NCBI GenBank assembly: GCA_003135595.1
Contig: PLCI01000159.1
Span: 1 to 16,657 of the forward strand
Direction: 5' to 3'
Source: Acidimicrobiaceae bacterium
GTDB taxonomy: Bacteria; Actinomycetota; Acidimicrobiia; Acidimicrobiales; RAAP-2
DNA length: 16,657 nucleotides
Of this stretch, positions 6,304 through 12,797 are shown piece by piece. Made by a program: the position numbers and the translations under genes. A model generated the notes under the pieces. The model did not search any database and was not told where the DNA came from. It was given only the letters and a program-made list of their open reading frames with translations. The first letter of the stretch is position 1. The number at the start of each line of letters is the position of its first letter.

Positions 6304-8844
6304 TTACTCGGTTCTCAATGTGAGCCCGGCCGGGGTGCGAGCAGCAGCTCGTGCCGGGAGCACTGCTGCAAGGTTCGCAAAGACGAGCGCACCGATGCCG
6401 ACCGCGACGACGGACAAGGCGGGCACCGTTGGATCGGGTACGGCGTAGATCGTGTTCGCGAATGCCGTCCAGAGTTGTCGGCCGCAGATCACCCCGAGAG
6501 GAATGCCGAGGCCGATCCCGACGACGGAGTCGATCGTCGCCTGCCAGGCAATGGCCTCAACGACCTGACGGCGAGTGAATCCAAGGGTCTTGAGGAGTGC
6601 GAGGTCTCGCCGCCGCCGCCGAACCGACGCGCCAAGTGTCAAGCCAAGCGCGACGACGGCACCGATTGCGAGTGCGACGGCGAGGAAGGTCGGCGTGGAT
6701 CCAATCGTGCGGTAGTTGACGATCTGAGCAGGTCGTTGGACGCTGAGGATCCCGACCTCGTCGCCCGCGGCCATCGGATCGTCATGAAATGCGCGGTTTG
6801 CCGCGTCCGTGATCCCCACCAAGCTTGCGAGCCCGTCGGCTCGGGATACGCCATTGCGGAGGCGAACGAACACGAGCTCGGGACCGTTGAGGTTCGGGTC
6901 CTTGTTCTTCATGGCATTGAGAAATGCTGCGGGCTGCACACCGGAGGGGAGCAAGGCACCGGTGCCCATCGAGGTGTGCTGAGAGACAAAGCTGGAGTAG
7001 CCGATCGCTGGGAACGTCGCGGTGCCCACGATCGTGAGTCGCGTCGGTGGCACGTATGCCGGCGCAGACTGGCGCGATCCATAGCTGAACGTCACTGAAT
7101 CGCCCACGTGCAGCCCGAGCTCTGACATCGTCGCCGCACCGAGGACGATCTGGTCGTTCGCCTGGAGGCCGTGCCCCGAGAGGATGGGAGGCGCGACCGC
7201 AGCGCCAACGTTCTCAAGGATGATTGGCACGGTCTGGCCATCGATCTGGGCGTCGGTGTAGTTGGCGTCCGACCAGGCCGCGACGTCGCGATCCTTGGAG
7301 AGAAGCGAGAGTGCGACGGGCGGGACGTCGTTCGTCGGATTCAACGCGAAGTCCCAGTTCCACCCGTAGAGCCGCGGATGCGACACCAAGGTGCTGAAGC
7401 CACTCGCGAACGTCAGGGTCGTGACGACGAGGCCGACCGCCACGACGGCACCTGCAATGACCGATCGTGTTGGCACAGCGGCACGACTCCGATCCGGCTC
7501 GAGTGCGAAGTGGGTCCCTACCACGCCCGAGATCGGGATGCCGGATGCACGCGCCGCGCGAGCAATGGCCGATCGGCGCCTTCGAGGCTGTCGATGTGAG
7601 CCTGTGCGCGAGGCCATCATTCTCGTCGCGAACGCCATCGCGAACGATACGAGCACGACTACGAGGACTGCGGGGCCAGTGGCGAGCACGGTCCAGTCGA
7701 ACGCAATGCCGCGCAACGGGTAGACAGCCCGTACTGGGCCTATCGGTCCCAACGGCGAGAGCCCAATCGCGATCGCGACCGCCGCGATCGAGCCGACCAG
7801 GATCGCTGCGACGACCGCGAAGAGTCCGTCGGCGACGGTCTCCCACGGCGTCGCGCCGAGAGCCCGCATAATTGCCCGATCCTCCTCGCCCGAGCGGAGC
7901 CTTCTCGCCATCGCTTGAACGGCAAGGGCGAGACACACGAGGGCCGCGATCGCACCGAATGCGCCGATCGCGATCGACTCTGGCTTGATGGCGAGCTCGA
8001 TCTCAGTGGTCACCTGTGACGTGACGTGGAACTGGTAGGTGTACCCGCGAGGGACGAGGCCGATGAGCTGCTGCTCTATCGCGGTCGTCGATGTGGCACC
8101 GCGCCTGAGCTGCACTGCGTACAGCGCCGCGGATGCAGGCTCGTACCGGAGTGTCTCACTGATTGTTGCTGGGGTCAGGAAGATGAAGCCGTAAGCGTTG
8201 TCGACATCGTCCTGAACGATTTGCGTGTTCATCTCGGAGACACCGACGAGCCGCAGCCGAATGGCGATCGCAGGTGGAACGCGAGGGGTCCCGAAACCGG
8301 GCTCGCCTTGTTGACTGCGCAGGTAGAGACCGAAGCGAATCGATTGGCCAACGCGAACTCCCAGCATCTTCGCTGCCGTTGCAGTCATGTTGAATTCAGT
8401 GGTCGACCTCGGATCTGCAAGACGGCCCCTGACCAATGCGAGGCGATCCTGGTTGACGAACTCGCCGTTCGTACTCCCGATTGCGAGGGTCTGACTAATT
8501 ACGCTCAGGTTCGGAGCGCCATCGGCATCCAACGGCGCAATCGACGGTACGAACACTGTGGAGACGCGTGTGACGGCAGGAAGGCGCTCGATTGAACGGG
8601 TCAGGTCGGGTCCGGGTCCTCCGTTGGCGTTGAATTGGTAGATCGAGAACGTAAGGGTCGAGGGGTTGGTACTCGTCAAGAACGTGGGATAGGACGACTG
8701 GGTCCGCCTTGCGATCGCAACTGATGCCATTGCGAGGCCGCCGAGCAGTCCCACTACCAACACGATGGTCACGAGGCCAGTCCTCTGACGGGACACCGTC
8801 GTGCGAAGCCGATAGCCGGCCACGCGCGCGAGTCGCCAGTTCAC
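6304..8844 (-). CDS. FtsX-like ABC transporter permease, two-domain
   Basis: An integral membrane protein of about 846 residues built like the large MacB/LolC-type permeases with two FtsX-like domains. After a basic N-terminus comes TM1 (TGLVTIVLVVGLLGGLAMASV), a large extracytoplasmic domain (about 50-290), then a three-helix FtsX unit (about 295-410, with the cytoplasmic coupling-type sequence EEDRAIMRALGATPWETVADG). A second TM (about 455-480), a second extracytoplasmic domain, and a C-terminal FtsX unit (RRRRDLALLKTLGFTRRQVVEAIAWQ and three helices) follow. Such proteins work with a LolD/MacB-type ATPase in lipoprotein, peptide or drug export; no ATPase gene is in the window. GTG at 8853 is possible, but GTG at 8844 has GAGGTG six bases upstream, so I prefer 8844. 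No terminator was seen after the TAA. Confidence 0.9.
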   Translation of the reverse strand: MNWRLARVAGYRLRTTVSRQRTGLVTIVLVVGLLGGLAMASVAIARRTQSSYPTFLTSTNPSTLTFSIYQFNANGGPGPDLTRSIERLPAVTRVSTVFVPSIAPLDADGAPNLSVISQTLAIGSTNGEFVNQDRLALVRGRLADPRSTTEFNMTATAAKMLGVRVGQSIRFGLYLRSQQGEPGFGTPRVPPAIAIRLRLVGVSEMNTQIVQDDVDNAYGFIFLTPATISETLRYEPASAALYAVQLRRGATSTTAIEQQLIGLVPRGYTYQFHVTSQVTTEIELAIKPESIAIGAFGAIAALVCLALAVQAMARRLRSGEEDRAIMRALGATPWETVADGLFAVVAAILVGSIAAVAIAIGLSPLGPIGPVRAVYPLRGIAFDWTVLATGPAVLVVVLVSFAMAFATRMMASRTGSHRQPRRRRSAIARAARASGIPISGVVGTHFALEPDRSRAAVPTRSVIAGAVVAVGLVVTTLTFASGFSTLVSHPRLYGWNWDFALNPTNDVPPVALSLLSKDRDVAAWSDANYTDAQIDGQTVPIILENVGAAVAPPILSGHGLQANDQIVLGAATMSELGLHVGDSVTFSYGSRQSAPAYVPPTRLTIVGTATFPAIGYSSFVSQHTSMGTGALLPSGVQPAAFLNAMKNKDPNLNGPELVFVRLRNGVSRADGLASLVGITDAANRAFHDDPMAAGDEVGILSVQRPAQIVNYRTIGSTPTFLAVALAIGAVVALGLTLGASVRRRRRDLALLKTLGFTRRQVVEAIAWQATIDSVVGIGLGIPLGVICGRQLWTAFANTIYAVPDPTVPALSVVAVGIGALVFANLAAVLPARAAARTPAGLTLRTE

Positions 8845-8853
8845 CGTTGGCAC

Positions 8854-9213
8854 CTCAGGGGACCCGAATCACGCACGAGCGAATCCTCACGGACTCGGGT
8901 TCGACGACCAAGGCGGTCTCCCCACCCGGATGCTTCGTGGTACCACCCCCCGGGGACGACAAGATCCGCAAGAGCACAGACGGTCCATGCGGTCACCGCT
9001 CTCACACCCGCTGTCCCAGTCGAAATGCTCCAGCACCGAGTGGTGCGACTCCTCCGCCCTAAGGTGCCGGCGCGGGCTGGGCACTTGGGACTTCCCTCCT
9101 CAGGCAAGCTCACGGAAGCGTCTGCCAGATCCGATGGCACTGATGCTGTGCGGCATCTAACCAATAGACGGCGTAGGCAATCTGGATCGGTAAGCGCCGG
9201 CGACTCCCCGCAC
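8854..9213. other. 360-bp non-coding stretch between permease and regulator genes
   Basis: Both flanking genes run on the minus strand: the regulator gene ends at 9214 and the permease begins near 8844-8853. I read the frames on both strands and found only short or Arg/Ser-rich shadow frames, no tRNA-like T-arm, and no hairpin with a T tract. A small hairpin GCACC-GAGT-GGTGC lies near 9031-9046. The stretch presumably contains the permease promoter and the operon's 3' end. No BlaR1-type protease fragment was recognised. Confidence 0.4.
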
Positions 9214-9678
9214 CTATTGGACGAGCGCTCCCAGCGCTGCGTGCAGGGTGTTCGTCTCTGACTTCGACAGCAGCGCAACAAATCCCTGGAGCGCTGCGAT
9301 TGGATCTTCTGATAGGACGAGAGCATCGTGCATCGCCCCCGCTGCATGATCCGCGCTCGTGCCCGTGGCTCTGAATCGAACCAGTCGATTCTCGACCCTA
9401 CGGCGCACGAGACCCTTTTGCACGAGACGGTCGAGGACCGTCGCCACCGTTGTGTACGCGTGGTCCGGCAGCTCGATCGCGACATCACGGACCGTGAGCT
9501 CGAGAGCCTCGTCAAGCCAAAGCATTTCAATGACGCGCCGCTCGAGGTCACCCAGCCTCGCCACGCCGCAGTGACAGTCCGTGCACGTGCATGGATCGCA
9601 AGTGCACTTGGGATTCACGCAGGCGCTCGTCGACTTTGCGGGCCTCACTGCCTTCGCTGGGTTCCTGGTTCTGGTCAT
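9214..9678 (-). CDS. BlaI/MecI/CopY-family repressor with Cys-rich N-terminus
   Basis: A 154-residue winged-helix regulator. Residues about 39-105 match the BlaI/MecI/CopY DNA-binding domain: GDLERRVIEMLW, then LTVRDVAIEL, the recognition region AYTTVATVLDRLVQKGLVRR, and a wing RLVRFRAT. The C-terminal 45 residues are the helical dimerisation part. Ahead of the domain lies C20-x4-C25-x-C27-x2-C30-x-C32-x2-C35-x-C37: seven cysteines in 18 residues, a metallothionein-like metal site. CopY proteins carry a C-terminal CxC-type copper site; here the cysteines are N-terminal. Direct metal sensing is inferred, since no BlaR1 protease gene adjoins it. The ATG at 9678 has GAGGTG eight bases upstream, and the gene starts 12 bp after the DUF5134-like gene, so it is the last gene of that operon and probably controls it. 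Confidence 0.88.
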   Translation of the reverse strand: MTRTRNPAKAVRPAKSTSACVNPKCTCDPCTCTDCHCGVARLGDLERRVIEMLWLDEALELTVRDVAIELPDHAYTTVATVLDRLVQKGLVRRRVENRLVRFRATGTSADHAAGAMHDALVLSEDPIAALQGFVALLSKSETNTLHAALGALVQ

Positions 9679-9690
9679 GGCTGATGCACC

Positions 9691-10347
9691 TCAGTTCATG
9701 AGAATAAGCATGAAGGCCATCGCGAAGCACATGACCACGTGGCTCACGTCCTCGAGCATTGGAGCGGCAATGACTCGCTCGGTCCCGGACAATGCGACTG
9801 GGTCCGCGACGTCGCTCTGCGCCGTGCCGCTGACCACGGCGAACTGCAGACGTGATGCGTGGTGAGAGATTCCCTTCACCGGTGACGCGAGCGTGAAGAC
9901 TGCCGAGCCGAGTAGCAGGAATGCGAGCACGAGTGTGAGCCCAGGCTCGATTCGCGTGGTCGAGGCGACGCCCATCGACATCGACCGTCCAGCAACCGGC
10001 GCGACAACGAACAGGAGCATCAGGACCATCGCGACACTCATGACGGCGTGGATCCACTCATGGGGGACGTGGAAGCCAAAGCGCTGGATCGATCGCATGC
10101 TGCGAACAAGGAACCAGGCGGCGATTCCCGCAAAGACGAGCTCCCAAGCGGCACTTGGCCCGAAGGCCCAGCTGCTCACGAACATGCCAGACATGGCCAC
10201 ACCCATGAACGTGTGTGCGACGTCCACGTCCCACCCATAGGGCCGGCGGCAAACAAGGCCGAGAGTGAGGAGCACCACGCCGTAGGCGGCAACCACGATC
10301 ATCGCGACGCCGAAGGCGTAGTACAGCCACGCGGGCGACGTGGTCAC
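9691..10347 (-). CDS. DUF5134-like membrane protein with three His/Met helices
   Basis: A 218-residue membrane protein with about five or six hydrophobic helices. It resembles the actinobacterial DUF5134 family, especially in the closing helix (SHVVMCFAMAFMLILMN). Three helices each contain the identical spacing H-x2-M-x3-M-x2-M: H45/M48/M52/M55, H100/M103/M107/M110 and H203/M206/M210/M213, each with alanine before the middle Met. Additional H93 and H96 precede the second. Rows of His and Met on one helix face are typical of Cu(I) or Ag(I) handling in membranes, so a copper role is inferred. The start is the GTG at 10347, which overlaps the TGA of the upstream gene by four bases (GTGA), implying coupled translation. 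A longer upstream frame lies inside that gene and is rejected. Confidence 0.82.
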   Translation of the reverse strand: MTTSPAWLYYAFGVAMIVVAAYGVVLLTLGLVCRRPYGWDVDVAHTFMGVAMSGMFVSSWAFGPSAAWELVFAGIAAWFLVRSMRSIQRFGFHVPHEWIHAVMSVAMVLMLLFVVAPVAGRSMSMGVASTTRIEPGLTLVLAFLLLGSAVFTLASPVKGISHHASRLQFAVVSGTAQSDVADPVALSGTERVIAAPMLEDVSHVVMCFAMAFMLILMN

Positions 10348-11354
10348 GATCGAGCCAGCCTCGCGACGAGCGGCTCGCCGCTCATCGATGTTCGTGGGGT
10401 GGTCGGCTGCTCGGACAGCGGCCAGAAGGCAAGCGCGAGCAGGATCACGAGAGGCCCAGAGTTGGGATCCGTCGCACCTCCCGCGAGGATCCCCCCGACG
10501 TTCTCGACGGCGATCCAGATGGCAGTAAAGGTGAGGATGGCAAGGACCAAAAAGATCCTCGTGAAATTCGTGGACAGGTACACGGATGCGGCAATGGCGA
10601 CGCAAAGGCTCGCGAGTGCGATCGCCACCACCGTGCCGTCATGAAGAAGGAGGGATTCAGAAGTGCGATCGATGCCGGCAAGCCAGCCCGGCTGACCATG
10701 ATCGAGGATCGCGACAAAGCCTGAGAGTGCCTGGGGTGACCGGCCGGATCCGACGACCGACAGTACCGCGAGGACGAGCCACGTCGTCGCCCAGACCTTC
10801 TTGGCGGTGCGAACCCCAAGTGCTCGGGCAGCCACGAATGGCCCGTCGGAGCCCTCATGCGGCCACAGGAGCACGGCGAGCAAGGCGTAGAAGAGCACGG
10901 CTCCCGGGCCTCCGCCCAGAGGGCTCGCGCCCCCACGCAAGATGCCACCGGCACCCTCTCCAAACCACCAAACGCCGAGAGCCCAGACGATCGAGAGCGC
11001 CAACGCCGGTTTGCAGGTCCGTCGCCACACGATGCCGAACCCGATGAGAAATTGGACGAGTGCGAACACGGCATTGGTCAAGATCGGATCGTGGCCAACG
11101 ATGGACGCGTTCCACGTCAACGTGTGAGCGACCCAGCTCGGGTTCCCCGGAGTGAGGCCCTTCAGCATGCCGCTGAAGCCGCTGGCTCCTCGGGCGAAGA
11201 AGATCGGCTGCAGCTGCAGGACGGCATCGAGCAGCCAGATGGTGGCGAGCACAAGTCGACATCGCTCCTGGAGATCAAGAGGAGCGGCCAGCACCGCTCC
11301 TCGCCGCCGCCCGACAGCGACGGTGGCCGGAAGTCGAGCGTCGGTGGTGGTCAT
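10344..11354 (-). CDS. Polytopic membrane protein, first gene of the metal-type operon
   Basis: I do not recognise a named family. The 336-residue protein has a basic N-terminus (1-30) and about eight hydrophobic segments, near residues 33-53, 90-108, 112-130, 150-166, 185-203, 238-258, 263-285 and 298-313. Several loops are glycine-rich (FGEGAGGILRGGASPLGGG, 131-149; VGGILAGGATDPNSGP, 285-300), and the similar pairs GAGGILRGGAS / NVGGILAGGAT hint at an internal duplication of a four-helix unit. The overall look is DoxX-like, which I cannot confirm. The ATG at 11354 has GGGAGGG eight bases upstream. It is preceded by a promoter with a palindromic operator and followed, with a 4-bp overlap, by the DUF5134-like gene, so it should act at the membrane with that protein. 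Confidence 0.8.
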   Translation of the reverse strand: MTTTDARLPATVAVGRRRGAVLAAPLDLQERCRLVLATIWLLDAVLQLQPIFFARGASGFSGMLKGLTPGNPSWVAHTLTWNASIVGHDPILTNAVFALVQFLIGFGIVWRRTCKPALALSIVWALGVWWFGEGAGGILRGGASPLGGGPGAVLFYALLAVLLWPHEGSDGPFVAARALGVRTAKKVWATTWLVLAVLSVVGSGRSPQALSGFVAILDHGQPGWLAGIDRTSESLLLHDGTVVAIALASLCVAIAASVYLSTNFTRIFLVLAILTFTAIWIAVENVGGILAGGATDPNSGPLVILLALAFWPLSEQPTTPRTSMSGEPLVARLARS

Positions 11355-11377
11355 CTCGACCGCCCTCCCATACGTCC

Positions 11378-11407
11378 TTACTACTACGTGCAGTAGTAGA
11401 GATGCAA
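11378..11407 (-). promoter_or_regulatory. Promoter and palindromic operator of the three-gene operon
   Basis: On the minus strand a -35-like TTGCAT (complement of 11402-11407) and a -10-like TAGTAA (complement of 11378-11383) are 18 bp apart. A palindrome CTACTAC-GTGCA-GTAGTAG (11381-11399, 7-bp perfect arms, 5-bp spacer) fills most of the spacer and covers half of the -10 box. BlaI/MecI/CopY repressors bind short dyads rich in TAC/GTA, such as the cop box TACAnnTGTA. The last gene of the operon encodes such a regulator, so autorepression is the natural reading. The binding itself is inferred. Confidence 0.65.
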
Positions 11408-11576
11408 CCGGCGCTCACCGCTCGAGGCCCAATGAGGGTGGTGGATACGGCCGCCGATCGTGGCGCCGATCAATGTCGAATGACGCGCTCGATCTAATGG
11501 GTCTGGCGTCACGTGACCGGAAGCAGCAGCTCCGTCCCGTCTGGTCTCGGCGTCGTGCGGCGAAGAGGATTCCGGA
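11400..11576. other. Non-coding stretch upstream of the operon promoter
   Basis: This belongs to the 423-bp gap between the operon start (11354) and the DUF929 gene end (11778). Apart from the -35 box at 11402-11407, I see no gene, RNA or terminator in 11408-11576. The remainder, 11577-11777, reads like protein on the minus strand and is listed separately. Confidence 0.35.
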
Positions 11577-11777
11577 CTACGAGCCGAGTCTCCTCTGCAT
11601 TGACCAACTCAGCGCGCGGATGATGTCCATTGCCGTGTAGCTGGGCCCCGGCTCGTTTTTGAGGTGCTGCAGACCAGATGTCGTAAGGGACTGATAGAGC
11701 GCGGGGTTGAGCGGGCCGTGGTAGTTCGGTGCTGCCCCGGTCCGGCGAGTCTCCGAAGTGCGAGCACCATGTTGAGC
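11577..11777 (-). pseudogene. Coding-like segment without a start, in frame after the DUF929 gene
   Basis: Downstream of the TGA of the CPYC protein gene, the same frame stays open for 66 codons to a TAG (11579-11577). From about 11732 it reads as plausible protein: APNYHGPLNPALYQSLTTSG, then LQHLKNEPGPSYTAMDIIRA, then LSWSMQRRLGS. Third codon positions are mostly G or C and the composition is not that of a shadow frame; the other two minus frames here are Arg/Thr/Ser-rich. No ATG, GTG or TTG precedes the good part, so it is most likely the 3' end of a broken or displaced gene. I do not recognise the family. Being in frame with the preceding gene may be chance. Confidence 0.35.
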
Positions 11778-12650
11778 TCAGAGCTTGATCTTCATCGCCT
11801 TGGCCGCCGCCTGGACGCCGCTCGAGTGGCAGACCGACGTCGGCTGGGACTTGGTCATGTCGCAGATCCCGGCTGACACGTAGTTCGCCGTCGCGATGAT
11901 GGCTTCGGTCACGGGGCTCGCGGGGTTGGTTAGCCCGGCTGCGATGGAGTCCCTTGTGACGCCGCCGAGAATGCTTGGGTCGAACTCCGTACCCTGAACG
12001 AGCCAGTGATTGTTCATGTCCATGAACGGGATCCCTCCGGTTTGCCCCTGGACCGTGTCGTAGAGCGTGAGGAGGTTGTCCACCGATGCTGGTGGCGTCA
12101 TGAGCGGCGTCTGGTTCCGTGTCAGCGTCTCGTACGGCGTGAAGACCAGGTACTTGGAGGTGTAGGTCACGACGTCCGACGGGATCTTGCCAACGAAGCT
12201 GAAGGTCGGCGTGTTGGGCGCGACGTCGGTTGCCGAGGAGAGCATGTTGAACAGGCCGTTGAAAGTGCCGAACCGCGACAGCCCGACGATGATGCCCCAC
12301 CTGGTCGCCGCGCAGTACGGGCAGTAGTCCGCGCCCACGAAGAGGGCCTCCGGAAGCTTCTTGCTGCCGACTGTGGCTGTGAGGGGCGGCTGGTTCTTGG
12401 CTTCGGAAAGTCCTGTCACCTTAGTTAGAGGCGAGGTGACGCCGACGGTATTGAACACCGATGCGGGCACGTTCTCGAGCTCGCTGAGCACCCCCGGCGA
12501 CGTGTCTCCGAAGTGTGCCTTCTGCGGGCCGCTCGAGATCAGTATCGCTCCGAGGACGATCCCGAGCACGATGGCCACGACAAGGCCGACCGTGGCCCAC
12601 ATGATCGTTGCATTGCCGATCTTGCGGCGACGTTTCACCATGTCGGGCAT
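11778..12650 (-). CDS. Membrane-anchored thioredoxin-like protein, DUF929 family
   Basis: A 290-residue protein with a basic N-terminus, one membrane anchor (about 15-40, IMWATVGLVVAIVLGIVLGA) and an extracytoplasmic domain of the DUF929 type known from actinobacteria and archaea. The redox motif is C110-P-Y-C113 within FVGADYCPYCAATRWG, and a cis-Pro-like GIPF lies at 207-210. Two further cysteines near the C-terminus (C263, C274) could form a second disulfide. It is probably a thiol-disulfide oxidoreductase for exported proteins or a metal/thiol chaperone; the substrate is unknown. Start: ATG at 12650, or the in-frame ATG at 12641 (fourth residue). Neither has a good ribosome binding site, but a short upstream frame with a strong one overlaps both. 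It stands alone, 147 bp after the acyl-CoA dehydrogenase gene. Confidence 0.88.
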   Translation of the reverse strand: MPDMVKRRRKIGNATIMWATVGLVVAIVLGIVLGAILISSGPQKAHFGDTSPGVLSELENVPASVFNTVGVTSPLTKVTGLSEAKNQPPLTATVGSKKLPEALFVGADYCPYCAATRWGIIVGLSRFGTFNGLFNMLSSATDVAPNTPTFSFVGKIPSDVVTYTSKYLVFTPYETLTRNQTPLMTPPASVDNLLTLYDTVQGQTGGIPFMDMNNHWLVQGTEFDPSILGGVTRDSIAAGLTNPASPVTEAIIATANYVSAGICDMTKSQPTSVCHSSGVQAAAKAMKIKL

Positions 12651-12667
12651 CCAGAGTCGAACTTCAC
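12635..12667 (-). CDS. Possible 10-codon leader peptide upstream of the DUF929 gene
   Basis: GTG at 12667 is preceded by a strong Shine-Dalgarno sequence, GGAGGGA, with about five bases of spacing, and starts a frame MKFDSGCPTW ending at TGA 12637-12635. It overlaps the ATG starts of the DUF929 gene at 12650 and 12641 out of frame; its stop lies within a few bases of the second ATG, which suits translational coupling. Neither ATG has a good site of its own. It could instead mark a frameshift at the gene's true start. Speculative. Confidence 0.3.
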   Translation of the reverse strand: MKFDSGCPTW

Positions 12668-12710
12668 GTCAGTCCCTCCACGTCAGCCCGCACCGCCCGA
12701 TGGAAGTTTA
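12665..12710 (-). promoter_or_regulatory. Direct repeats and -10-like element upstream of the DUF929 gene
   Basis: An 8-bp direct repeat CTGACGTG (complement of 12665-12672 and 12679-12686) recurs with a 14-bp period, with GAGGGA between the copies. Further upstream, TAAACT (complement of 12705-12710) fits TANNNT. If that is the -10 box, the repeats lie in the 5' untranslated region or just past the start of transcription. No good -35 box was seen. Confidence 0.35.
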
Positions 12711-12797
12711 ACCATCATGCAGAAATCATCAGTCCTCAACATACGAAACGTCCTCCTGGTGGGGGCCTCGAATGGCTCCCATCCCGGAAGCCCAGAC

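Noticed and set aside
5584..7098. 504-residue plus-strand frame opposite the His-rich protein and permease genes
   Set aside because: It is antisense to two well-supported genes and has no domain-like sequence; long antisense frames are expected in high-GC DNA.
8885..8945. Possible tRNA T-arm around a GGTTCGA motif
   Set aside because: No matching acceptor stem, anticodon arm or complementary T-stem could be folded on either strand.
8841..9551. Long minus-strand frame across the regulator's 5' half and the 8854-9213 gap
   Set aside because: It is rich in Arg, Ser, Thr and Cys, as shadow frames here are, and runs through the regulator gene in another frame. I looked for a BlaR1 (M56) protease fragment and found none.
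10348..10605. Upstream extension of the DUF5134-like frame
   Set aside because: It lies wholly within the preceding membrane protein gene; the GTG at 10347 gives the classic 4-bp start-stop overlap and a protein beginning just before the first helix.
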